The position numbers and the translations under genes are program-made. From CBIHLX01 sp966210935 (GTDB lineage: Bacteria > Patescibacteriota > Saccharimonadia > Saccharimonadales > Saccharimonadaceae): DNA of 6,794 nt. Shown here one piece after another: positions 1 to 5,810 of the stretch (positions are counted from its first letter, which is position 1; each line of letters opens with the position of its first letter). The notes under the pieces are model-generated. The model ran no database searches. It had not been told where the DNA came from and saw only the letters and a list, made by a program, of their open reading frames with translations. Where the stretch lies: contig CBIHLX010000044.1 of assembly GCA_966210935.1 (NCBI GenBank), positions 1 to 6,794 on the forward strand. Reading direction: 5' to 3'.

Positions 1-22
1 AAAAAATAGAAGGGGCTAAAAA

Positions 23-88
23 ATGCCAATTCACATTCCAGTACAAAACACATCAGTTGAAACTCGCGTAGAAGTTCACTTCAAGTAG
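23..88 (+). CDS. possible 21-residue leader peptide or small protein
   Basis: An ATG at 23 opens a 21-codon frame ending in TAG at 86-88 (peptide MPIHIPVQNTSVETRVEVHFK). A purine-rich GAAGGGG at 9-15 sits 7 nt before the ATG, which is a better ribosome binding site than those of ftsL, ftsI or ftsQ downstream. An in-frame TAA at 17-19 shows the frame is not the tail of a longer protein. The peptide has alternating polar and hydrophobic residues (VETRVEVHF), no membrane segment and no motif I recognise. It ends 12 nt before a strong hairpin, so it could be a leader peptide acting on the ftsL operon, or a small protein between the upstream gene (outside the window) and ftsL. A frame this short can arise by chance; the SD is the main support. 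Confidence 0.3.
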   Translation: MPIHIPVQNTSVETRVEVHFK

Positions 89-100
89 TTTCCGATGTGT

Positions 101-132
101 AGGGCAGCGGCGAACTCCGGTTCGCCAGCCCT
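101..132 (+). other. stable hairpin with UNCG-type tetraloop in the ftsL leader
   Basis: The arms GGCGAAC (109-115) and GTTCGCC (120-126) are perfectly complementary and enclose TCCG (116-119). In RNA this is C(UCCG)G, a member of the very stable UNCG tetraloop family with its preferred C-G closing pair. The outer arms AGGGC (101-105) and GCCCT (128-132) add five pairs across an asymmetric internal loop (AGC against A). No T run follows, so it does not look like an ordinary intrinsic terminator. The pairing is read directly from the sequence; the function is unknown. Confidence 0.7.
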
Positions 133-191
133 CACGATGTCCGCTTATTACAGACACGATGCCAAGCGAGCATGGTGAGGTTTTGCCTGCC
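101..191 (+). promoter_or_regulatory. candidate structured RNA element upstream of ftsL
   Basis: This GC-rich island between the small ORF and ftsL can form a nested multibranch fold. GGCAG (103-107) pairs with CTGCC (187-191) to close it. Inside lie the UNCG hairpin at 109-126 and a stem of CCTCAC (130-135) with GTGAGG (175-180). That stem encloses two weak 4-bp hairpins, TGTC/GACA (138-141 with 153-156) and ATGC/GCAT (159-162 with 170-173). These pairs are mutually compatible. The outer arms of the 101-132 hairpin overlap the 130-135 arm, so two alternative folds exist. It does not match the tRNA, SRP, RNase P or riboswitch consensus sequences I know. It may be a cis-regulatory leader of the division operon, a processed small RNA, or chance pairing. 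The short stems make the complete fold uncertain. Confidence 0.35.
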
Positions 192-233
192 AAAAACAAA
201 TACAAAATCTAAAAACAAACACACCACCACAAT
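190..233 (+). promoter_or_regulatory. G-free, A/C-rich untranslated leader of ftsL
   Basis: From 190 to 233 there is no G at all; the stretch is mostly A and C with a few T, and the first G is the third base of the ATG at 232-234. Such a stretch has little self-pairing, and no Shine-Dalgarno is possible in it. Unstructured A-rich leaders are known to support SD-independent initiation, so this may be the ribosome landing site for ftsL. It follows directly on the foldable element at 101-191. If translation began at the earlier in-frame ATG (172) this stretch would be coding, but its composition argues against that. Confidence 0.45.
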
Positions 234-582
234 GTCATACCAACGAACTCAACAATTCAGCAGTCGCCGTCAGCAGAGCTGGGGGCGCAACCAGAATACT
301 GTTGCTTACAGTTCGCCGATTAAGCTTGGGCCTGTAGCACATACTGTGCTCGTAGCGCTTATGATTACGGTGCTTGGTTTGATATACTTAACGCAGGCAA
401 CGCGTGCAACGGGCTATGATTACGAAGCACAGAAGATTGAAAGCAAGATCGCTGATCTTGAGATGCAAAAGGCCGATCTTCGTGTCGAGAACGCTCGTCT
501 AACGGCACTGCAGAATGTTCAAAACAGCAACGTGGCTAAAGCCATGTCAGAGCCTGAAAAGACCGATTACATCGGCGAATAG
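232..582 (+). CDS. ftsL: FtsL-like divisome protein (single TM plus coiled coil)
   Basis: This 116-residue bitopic protein has the FtsL/FtsB/DivIC layout: a basic, Gln/Ser/Arg-rich cytoplasmic tail (1-30), one membrane segment (about 32-54), and an external coiled coil (about 62-98) with Ile/Leu/Ala heptads ending in the stretch VENARLTALQN. FtsL proteins of this family form a heterotrimer with FtsB and FtsQ and activate FtsWI at the septum. The name rests on position, directly before ftsI as in most dcw clusters, because sequence alone cannot separate FtsL from FtsB. An upstream in-frame ATG at 172 would add 20 residues encoded by the G-free leader and would put the start codon in a predicted stem. 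I prefer 232, although neither start has a Shine-Dalgarno. The ftsI start follows its TAG stop after 6 nt, so the two genes are probably co-transcribed. Confidence 0.75.
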   Translation: MSYQRTQQFSSRRQQSWGRNQNTVAYSSPIKLGPVAHTVLVALMITVLGLIYLTQATRATGYDYEAQKIESKIADLEMQKADLRVENARLTALQNVQNSNVAKAMSEPEKTDYIGE

Positions 583-588
583 ACCAAC

Positions 589-2343
589 ATGCAATTTAAT
601 TTAACCCAAGGCACTCGAACCCGAATGCTCGCCATTTTGACTCTCGTCATTATGGCGGTTTTTGTCGTTCGTTTGTTTTATCTCCAGGTCATTCGTCATG
701 AATTTTATGTGGCACAGGCCGATGCTGAGCAAGTGAAGGCGCTCGTCGTTCCGGCGCATCGTGGTGAAATTTACGCGCTCGATAATGGCGTTCCGGAGCC
801 GATCGTTCTTAACGAGACGGTCTATACAGTATTTGCGGATCCAAAAATCGTCAAGGACGAGGCTAAGATGGCGGCTCTCGTTAGAGAGGTGGCAGGTGGT
901 AATGCCAGGCCGAATTTGGAGAAGCTATTATCCGATAAAAAGCGACGCTATGAGGTGTTGGCGACCAAAGTCAGTCGAAAACAGGCTGAAATGATGAAAG
1001 ATAAGGGGCTCAGCGGTCTCGGTTTTCAGGAGGAGACGCAACGTGTATACCCTGAGGGGCAACTTGCTGCGCAGACGCTTGGCTTTGTGAATGCCGAGGG
1101 CAAGGGGCAGTATGGTATCGAGGGGGCGCTCAATGACCGCCTAGCAGGAAAGGACGGGCTTTTGAAGACGGTGACGGATGTTAGTTCGGTACCGCTCACG
1201 ATTGGTGATAAGAATGTCCGTACTGCACCAAAACATGGCGATAATATTGTTCTGACGATTGATCGTAATATCCAAGGCTACGCTGAAAAGGCACTCGCTG
1301 CTGGTTTGGAGCGCTCAAAAGCTACTCACGGTAGTGTGATGATTATGGATCCACAGACGGGTAAAATTATGGCGATGGCAAATCTACCGACATATAACCC
1401 TGCTGATTACGGCAATGCGGCAGATGCTGCGGCCTTCAATAACGCGACCATCAGTGCTCCGTACGAGCCAGGCTCGGACGTGAAGGTACTGACAATGGCG
1501 GTGGGGCTTGATAAGAATGTCGTGCAGCCGGATTCGACATACAACAACACTGATTTTATTCAGGTAGAAGACCGCACGATCACCAATGCCACTAAAGGTC
1601 AGACCGGGATGATTACGTATCAAAAGGCTTTGAATTACTCGCTTAACACTGGTTTTGTGACGGTGGCGCAGCGCCTTGGTGACGGCAAGAACATTACTTA
1701 TGGCGCTCGCCAGACTATGTATGATTACTTTTACAATCGTCTGGGCCTGGGGCAACTGACAGGGGTTGAGGTGTCTGGTGAGGCGGCAGGGACGGTTCTT
1801 TCTCCCGACAGTATGGACGGTGGCGCTGTGCGCTATTCAAATATGTCTTTCGGCCAAGGGCTCGATGTCACCATGGTGCAGGTGTGTGCTGCGTTTAGTG
1901 CCATTATCAACGGCGGTACCTACTACCAGCCGAGTGTTATCGCCGGAACGATGGATGAAGAGGGTGTGGCCTTTAGTACAAATACTCCGAAAGTTGTTCG
2001 TCAAGGTGTCGTTAAGGCCGGTACGTCGGATAAGATTCGAGCAATGGTGCATGAAGCGCGGGCAGCGTTTTACGCAAACAATGACCGTTCCGGGTACTAT
2101 ACGGGCGGTAAGACTGGTACCTCCCAGACAATTGAAAATGGGCTATATGTAGATAATCAGACAATTGGTACGTATCTAGGATTTGGTGGTGAAGACGGTA
2201 GTAGCACGGGGCCGAAGTATGTCATAATGGTGCAAGTATCTGGCGAGGGGATGAACCTGACCGGATCGGCTGATGCGCTTCCGATTTTTACCGATATTTC
2301 AAACTGGATGCTTCAGTATATGAAACTGCAACCGAAAGGATAA
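589..2343 (+). CDS. ftsI: FtsI-type class B penicillin-binding protein (septal transpeptidase)
   Basis: This 584-residue class B PBP cross-links septal peptidoglycan strands made by FtsW. A short cytoplasmic tail and one membrane anchor (about 14-35) are followed by a dimerisation/pedestal domain (about 45-205) and a transpeptidase domain (about 240-575). All three penicillin-binding motifs are present. The active-site serine motif is S296-D-V-K299 inside YEPGSDVK, the SxN motif is S351-L-N353, and the KTG motif is K508-T-G510 followed by TS. The MDPQTGKIMAMANLPTYNP segment (253-271) is typical of the family. The N-terminal signature normally read as RGxIxDRNG appears as RGEIYALDNG (58-67), which is divergent. 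There is no C-terminal PASTA domain. The start at 589 has no Shine-Dalgarno and lies 6 nt after the ftsL stop, which suggests translational coupling or SD-independent initiation. The stop abuts mraY. The class assignment is firm; FtsI rather than an elongation PBP is inferred from its neighbours ftsL and ftsW. Confidence 0.93.
   Translation: MQFNLTQGTRTRMLAILTLVIMAVFVVRLFYLQVIRHEFYVAQADAEQVKALVVPAHRGEIYALDNGVPEPIVLNETVYTVFADPKIVKDEAKMAALVREVAGGNARPNLEKLLSDKKRRYEVLATKVSRKQAEMMKDKGLSGLGFQEETQRVYPEGQLAAQTLGFVNAEGKGQYGIEGALNDRLAGKDGLLKTVTDVSSVPLTIGDKNVRTAPKHGDNIVLTIDRNIQGYAEKALAAGLERSKATHGSVMIMDPQTGKIMAMANLPTYNPADYGNAADAAAFNNATISAPYEPGSDVKVLTMAVGLDKNVVQPDSTYNNTDFIQVEDRTITNATKGQTGMITYQKALNYSLNTGFVTVAQRLGDGKNITYGARQTMYDYFYNRLGLGQLTGVEVSGEAAGTVLSPDSMDGGAVRYSNMSFGQGLDVTMVQVCAAFSAIINGGTYYQPSVIAGTMDEEGVAFSTNTPKVVRQGVVKAGTSDKIRAMVHEARAAFYANNDRSGYYTGGKTGTSQTIENGLYVDNQTIGTYLGFGGEDGSSTGPKYVIMVQVSGEGMNLTGSADALPIFTDISNWMLQYMKLQPKG
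2336..2340 (+). promoter_or_regulatory. Shine-Dalgarno that decides the mraY start
   Basis: AAGGA lies in the last codons of ftsI. It is 3 nt before the ATG at 2344 and 6 nt before the ATG at 2347. The second spacing is closer to the bacterial optimum, so 2347 is the likelier initiation codon, although the two starts differ by only one methionine. Confidence 0.55.
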
Positions 2344-2346
2344 ATG

Positions 2347-3384
2347 ATGAACGATATGACCCTGTACGAATTTACCCACGGGCTGTCTGGCACCTTCTTA
2401 TTGAGTGTTGCCGCATTTCTCCTGGCGATGCTTCTGACCCCAGTCTACACTTACTTAGCGTATCGCTATAAGTTTTGGAAGAAGCAGCGCACGACAAGCA
2501 CGACAGGTGAGGAGCTTGAAGTGTTCAACAAGTTGCATGCAACGAAATTTAAGCGTCATATCCCAACGATGGCTGGTGCGATTGGTGTCGTCGCGATTAC
2601 GATTGTGACCTTTGGGTTTAATCTTGACAGGGCAGAGACATGGTTGCCGCTCGCAGCCCTTCTCGGTGGTGCGGCCGTTGGCCTGCTGGATGACGTAATC
2701 AATCTTCGTGGTACAGGTAGCGGTGTTGCTGGGCTGCGCTCCAGCTTGAAATTCGGCATGATTACAGTTATTGCTATTGCACTGGGTTGGTTCTTTTACG
2801 CTAAGCTTGGTTATACGACAGTGCACATTCCTTACCTAGGTGACCTGTTTCTGGGCTGGGCGATCATACCGCTGTTTGTCTTGGCGGTAGTTGCGACGAG
2901 TAATGCGGTAAATATTAGCGACGGTCTCGACGGGCTGGCTGGTGGGTTGCTTGCAATAAGCTACGGCACGTTTGGCGTCATAGCGCTACTCCAGGGTCAC
3001 GTGCTGCTTTCTGGCTTTTGTTTTACGGTCGTAGGCGCGCTACTTAGCTACCTATGGTTTAATATCTATCCAGCCCGGTTCTTTATGGGGGATGTTGGTA
3101 GTTTCGCCTTCGGTACGAGCCTTGGTGTAGTAGCAATGCTGACAAATACGCTCTTCCTACTTCCACTTATTGGCATCATCTTTGTGATTGAGGCGGGTTC
3201 TAGTTTGATCCAGATCCTAAGTAAGCGTTTCAGGGGTCGTAAGGTGTTTATTTCAGCTCCGATTCATCATCATCTTGAGGCGGTTGGTTGGCCAGAAACC
3301 AAAGTAACGATGCGCTTCTGGGTCATCGGCTGTGTTGCCGGCTTTATCGGTATTATGCTGGCGCTGGCCGGAGGGCATATCTAG
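2347..3384 (+). CDS. mraY: MraY, phospho-N-acetylmuramoyl-pentapeptide transferase
   Basis: MraY transfers phospho-MurNAc-pentapeptide from the UDP precursor to undecaprenyl phosphate, making lipid I at the cytoplasmic membrane face. The protein is 345 residues from the Met at 2347, within the usual size, and has about ten hydrophobic segments. Family motifs appear in order: KRHIPTMAG (69-77), the LLDD pair with D115 and D116, SNAVNISDGLDGLAGG (185-200, D192 and D195), FMGDVGS (246-252, D249) and PIHHHLE (305-311, H307-H309). These match the Mg-binding and catalytic residues known for the family, so the enzyme should be active. The usual Lys-rich loop after the DD pair reads NLRGTGSGVAGLRSSLKFG, somewhat divergent from the canonical form. 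The histidine triad supports MraY over WecA-type relatives. The gene starts 3 nt after the ftsI stop and ends 3 nt before ftsW, placing it inside one operon. Confidence 0.95.
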   Translation: MNDMTLYEFTHGLSGTFLLSVAAFLLAMLLTPVYTYLAYRYKFWKKQRTTSTTGEELEVFNKLHATKFKRHIPTMAGAIGVVAITIVTFGFNLDRAETWLPLAALLGGAAVGLLDDVINLRGTGSGVAGLRSSLKFGMITVIAIALGWFFYAKLGYTTVHIPYLGDLFLGWAIIPLFVLAVVATSNAVNISDGLDGLAGGLLAISYGTFGVIALLQGHVLLSGFCFTVVGALLSYLWFNIYPARFFMGDVGSFAFGTSLGVVAMLTNTLFLLPLIGIIFVIEAGSSLIQILSKRFRGRKVFISAPIHHHLEAVGWPETKVTMRFWVIGCVAGFIGIMLALAGGHI

Positions 3385-3387
3385 TCT

Positions 3388-4698
3388 ATGGACAAAGCGC
3401 GACGTGCGGTGGGACGCGTGAGCGAGACGGTGCGTGGCGTTGTTGTGCGACGACATCGCCCGGATTATTTTATTTTGCTTTTCATGGGGCTCCTTATGCT
3501 CCTTGGGTTGGTAGTGATGTATGCCATTGGCCCGCAGCGCGCCAATGTCCTCAATAACGCCTACGGGACAGACTATACGAGTACATATTTCTTTATCAAG
3601 CAGCTGACAAGTATATTGGTTGCATTGATGGGGTTTGCATTCTTTGCGTTACTTCCGCATGCCTGGCTTAAGAAATACGCAGGTAAGATTTTACTCGGTG
3701 GCTTTGCGGCTTGTGCGCTGCTGTTTATCACAGGCAATGTACTGGGGATTGATGCAATTGCAAAGTGCGCACTTGGAGCATGTCGCTGGTTTGAGCTAGG
3801 GCCTCTTGGTAGCTTTCAACCTGCGGAGTTTTTGAAGTTGGGTCTGCTGCTGTTTGTCGGTGGCTTTTTGGCAATGAGGATGCGCCAAGGAAAAGTGAAT
3901 GATATTCATGAGACAATTATTCCGCTCGGTGCGGTTGTGCTGGTGGCGGCGATTTTTGTGATCGGCATACAGAAAGATATGGGTACCGGTATAGCGATGC
4001 TAGCAATTATTGCCAGTATGCTGATGGTAGCCGGTCTAAACAAGAGGGTGGGGCTGATGCTTGCGGCAGGCGCACTCTTGCTGGGTATGTTTATGATTGT
4101 AATTGCACCGCACCGTATTGAGCGCGTAAAAACCTTTTTGTCGGGCGACAGTATGCGCACGGAGGAGAATCGTGACGCCAACTACCACATTGACCACGCC
4201 AAGATAGCGATTGGTAGTGGTGGATTCCTCGGAGTAGGGATTGGTAATAGCGTCCAGGCGACAGGCTACTTGCCGGAGGCGATTAATGACTCCGTGTTTG
4301 CGATTATGGGTGAAACCTTTGGATTTATCGGGCTGACGGTTATATTGATGATATTTTCGGCGCTTTTATTGCGGCTATTGAAGATATCAGATCGCTTGCC
4401 CGATCCGTGGATGCAACTTGTCGTGGCGGGTATCTTCGGCTGGGTTGGTGCGCATGTTATATTGAATGTAGCAGCCATGATAGGGGTATTTCCACTGACG
4501 GGTATCACGCTACCACTACTTAGTTTTGGTGGAACGAGTATGATATTTAGTGCAGCTGCCCTTGGTCTGGCTTTTCAGTTGTCACGCTATACAAGCCATC
4601 GGTCAGTAAGTAAGGAGAATGGGTATGAAGATTCTAGCAGTCGGCGGGGGGTCGGGCGGCCACGTTACGCCAGTCGTCGCGGTACTACGCGAGCTTAA
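3388..4698 (+). CDS. ftsW: FtsW, septal SEDS peptidoglycan polymerase
   Basis: FtsW is the SEDS-family glycosyltransferase that polymerises lipid II at the septum with its partner FtsI. The protein is 436 residues, with about ten hydrophobic segments from residue 27 to 400, a basic N-terminal tail and a basic Ser/Arg-rich C-terminal tail. Visible SEDS motifs are GACRWFELG with SFQPAEF (130-148), QKDMGTG (195-201), GSGGFLGVGIGNS (276-288), YLPEAINDSVFAIMGE (294-309) and PLTGITLPLLSFGGTS (369-384). D301 in the PEAxxD motif corresponds to the Asp shown to be catalytic in FtsW and RodA. RodA is the alternative, but the ftsI/mraY/murG neighbourhood favours FtsW. GGAGGG at 3370-3375 could serve as a ribosome binding site, though its 12-nt spacing to the ATG is long. 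The last 24 codons (about 413-436) overlap the start of murG in another frame. Confidence 0.93.
   Translation: MDKARRAVGRVSETVRGVVVRRHRPDYFILLFMGLLMLLGLVVMYAIGPQRANVLNNAYGTDYTSTYFFIKQLTSILVALMGFAFFALLPHAWLKKYAGKILLGGFAACALLFITGNVLGIDAIAKCALGACRWFELGPLGSFQPAEFLKLGLLLFVGGFLAMRMRQGKVNDIHETIIPLGAVVLVAAIFVIGIQKDMGTGIAMLAIIASMLMVAGLNKRVGLMLAAGALLLGMFMIVIAPHRIERVKTFLSGDSMRTEENRDANYHIDHAKIAIGSGGFLGVGIGNSVQATGYLPEAINDSVFAIMGETFGFIGLTVILMIFSALLLRLLKISDRLPDPWMQLVVAGIFGWVGAHVILNVAAMIGVFPLTGITLPLLSFGGTSMIFSAAALGLAFQLSRYTSHRSVSKENGYEDSSSRRGVGRPRYASRRGTTRA
4612..4617 (+). promoter_or_regulatory. Shine-Dalgarno that decides the murG start
   Basis: AAGGAG lies inside the ftsW coding region. It is only 1 nt from the in-frame ATG at 4619 but 7 nt from the ATG at 4625, which is ideal spacing. 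This selects 4625 and gives the typical N terminus MKILAVGGGSGGHVTP. It is the strongest ribosome binding site in the window. Confidence 0.8.
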
Positions 4699-5785
4699 GG
4701 CACGTCACCCTCGGGCGGAGCTGCGCTTTTGGTGCGACAAAAAATTCGGACCTCAGGCCCGTAGTATCGTGCACCACTATGATCCGAAGCTGAGGGTAGA
4801 CACGATTCTCGCTGGTAAGTTGCGTCGGTATAACAATATGACTATCTGGCAACAGATGGCGCATCCGCGAACAATTTTTCTACCAAATGTGCGAGACATG
4901 CTGTTTGTGATTGGGGGCTTCGTGCAGAGCATCGTTAAGCTAACGGCATGGCGCCCTGATGTTGTGTTTACTAAGGGCGGATTTGTTTGTTTGCCAGTTG
5001 GATTGGCGGCGAAGTTACTCGGTATCCCGTTAGTGATCCACGATTCAGATGCTCATCCGGGTCTGACAAACCGAATTCTCGCGCGCTTTGCCTCGGCGAT
5101 TGCAACAGGGGCGCCACTCGATAATTACGGGTACAATCCAGAAGTTAGCCGTTACGTCGGTATTCCTATCAGTAGTGACTTTAAGCCGCTAACTGAGGCC
5201 GAAAAAGAGCAGGCAAAGGAAGAGCTTGGGGTTGATCCGGAGCGACCACTTGTAGTGGTGACTGGCGGCGGACTGGGTGCCAAGCGGATCAATGACGCCG
5301 TTGCGCTGATACTAGATAAATTACTAGAGCGAGCGTCGGTTATTCTTGTATCTGGTGCTGGTCAGTACGATGAGCTGCGCGCCATCACACCACAGGCTGA
5401 TGATCGCTTTCAGCTGCATGCTTTTGTAAGTCAGGGTATGGCGCGCATGTTATCTGCAGCGGATATCGTTGTGGCGCGTGCTGGCGCAACGACTATTCTG
5501 GAGTTGGCAGCCTCTGCAACGCCAACAGTGCTTATCCCAAACGGCTATCTAACTGGCGGCCACCAGCTCAAGAATGCTGCCGCTTACGCTAAAGAGGGTG
5601 CTGTGTCGGTCTTGGACGAGCATGCGATTGATGCTGATGCTACCGTGTTGCTGACTGAGTTGATGGCGCTTTTGGCTAATAAAGAGCGCCAGGCCAGCAT
5701 GTCCGAGGCTTTTCATAAGTTTGCTCGCCCTCATGCGGCCCAAGATATGGCCGACATGATCATAGCAGCAGCCAAAAAGGCCTAA
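4625..5785 (+). CDS. murG: MurG, UDP-GlcNAc:lipid I N-acetylglucosaminyltransferase
   Basis: MurG adds GlcNAc to lipid I to give lipid II, the substrate of FtsW, and works as a peripheral protein at the inner membrane face. The protein is 386 residues from the Met at 4625, slightly longer than the common 355-370. It has the two-domain GT-B fold of family GT28. Motifs: N-terminal glycine loop GGGSGGHVTP (7-16), HDSDAHPGLTNR (139-150), second glycine loop GGGLGAKRIN (214-223), RAGATTILELA (285-295, with E293 equivalent to the UDP-GlcNAc-contacting Glu) and GGHQLKNA (311-318). The segment normally reading EQNAxPGxxNR has Asp-Ser-Asp in place of Glu-Gln-Asn. A region of about 35 residues after GKLRRYNN (64-71) carries a hydrophobic stretch (about 92-106) that may be the membrane-association patch. 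The start overlaps ftsW by 74 nt in the +1 frame, which points to coupled translation. ftsQ begins 25 nt after the stop. Confidence 0.94.
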   Translation: MKILAVGGGSGGHVTPVVAVLRELKARHPRAELRFWCDKKFGPQARSIVHHYDPKLRVDTILAGKLRRYNNMTIWQQMAHPRTIFLPNVRDMLFVIGGFVQSIVKLTAWRPDVVFTKGGFVCLPVGLAAKLLGIPLVIHDSDAHPGLTNRILARFASAIATGAPLDNYGYNPEVSRYVGIPISSDFKPLTEAEKEQAKEELGVDPERPLVVVTGGGLGAKRINDAVALILDKLLERASVILVSGAGQYDELRAITPQADDRFQLHAFVSQGMARMLSAADIVVARAGATTILELAASATPTVLIPNGYLTGGHQLKNAAAYAKEGAVSVLDEHAIDADATVLLTELMALLANKERQASMSEAFHKFARPHAAQDMADMIIAAAKKA

Positions 5786-5788
5786 ATT

Positions 5789-5797
5789 TGCTACAAT
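5789..5797 (+). promoter_or_regulatory. extended -10-like promoter box directly upstream of ftsQ
   Basis: TGCTACAAT in the 25-nt murG-ftsQ gap fits the extended -10 pattern TGnTAtAAT with one mismatch. A start site six to eight bases downstream would fall near 5804-5805, leaving a 5' leader of only about 6 nt before the ATG at 5811. No convincing -35 lies upstream, which is common for extended -10 promoters. ftsQ has no Shine-Dalgarno, so an almost leaderless transcript is plausible. This rests on pattern matching alone. Confidence 0.4.
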
Positions 5798-5810
5798 AAC
5801 CACAAGCAGT

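Noticed and set aside
1..9. AAA AAA TAG at the left edge could be the last codons of an upstream gene, for example rsmH, which often precedes ftsL.
   Set aside because: Two codons cannot identify a gene. Another frame stays open to 69-71, so even the reading frame is uncertain.
101..132. The UNCG hairpin as an intrinsic terminator of the upstream gene.
   Set aside because: No T run follows the stem; the next bases are CACGATGTCC.
172..231. Upstream in-frame ATG adding 20 residues to FtsL.
   Set aside because: It has no Shine-Dalgarno, the added residues come largely from the G-free stretch and are low in complexity (Lys/Thr/Asn-rich), and the ATG lies in a predicted stem. The start at 232 is preferred but not proven.
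1384..1755. A 123-codon minus-strand frame opposite ftsI, and similar antisense or shifted frames across the window.
   Set aside because: They lie fully within confidently identified genes, show no family motifs, and look like shadows of the codon pattern of the real genes.
4619..4624. Earlier murG start giving MGMKIL.
   Set aside because: The AAGGAG would be only 1 nt away. The ATG at 4625 has ideal spacing and the typical MurG N terminus.
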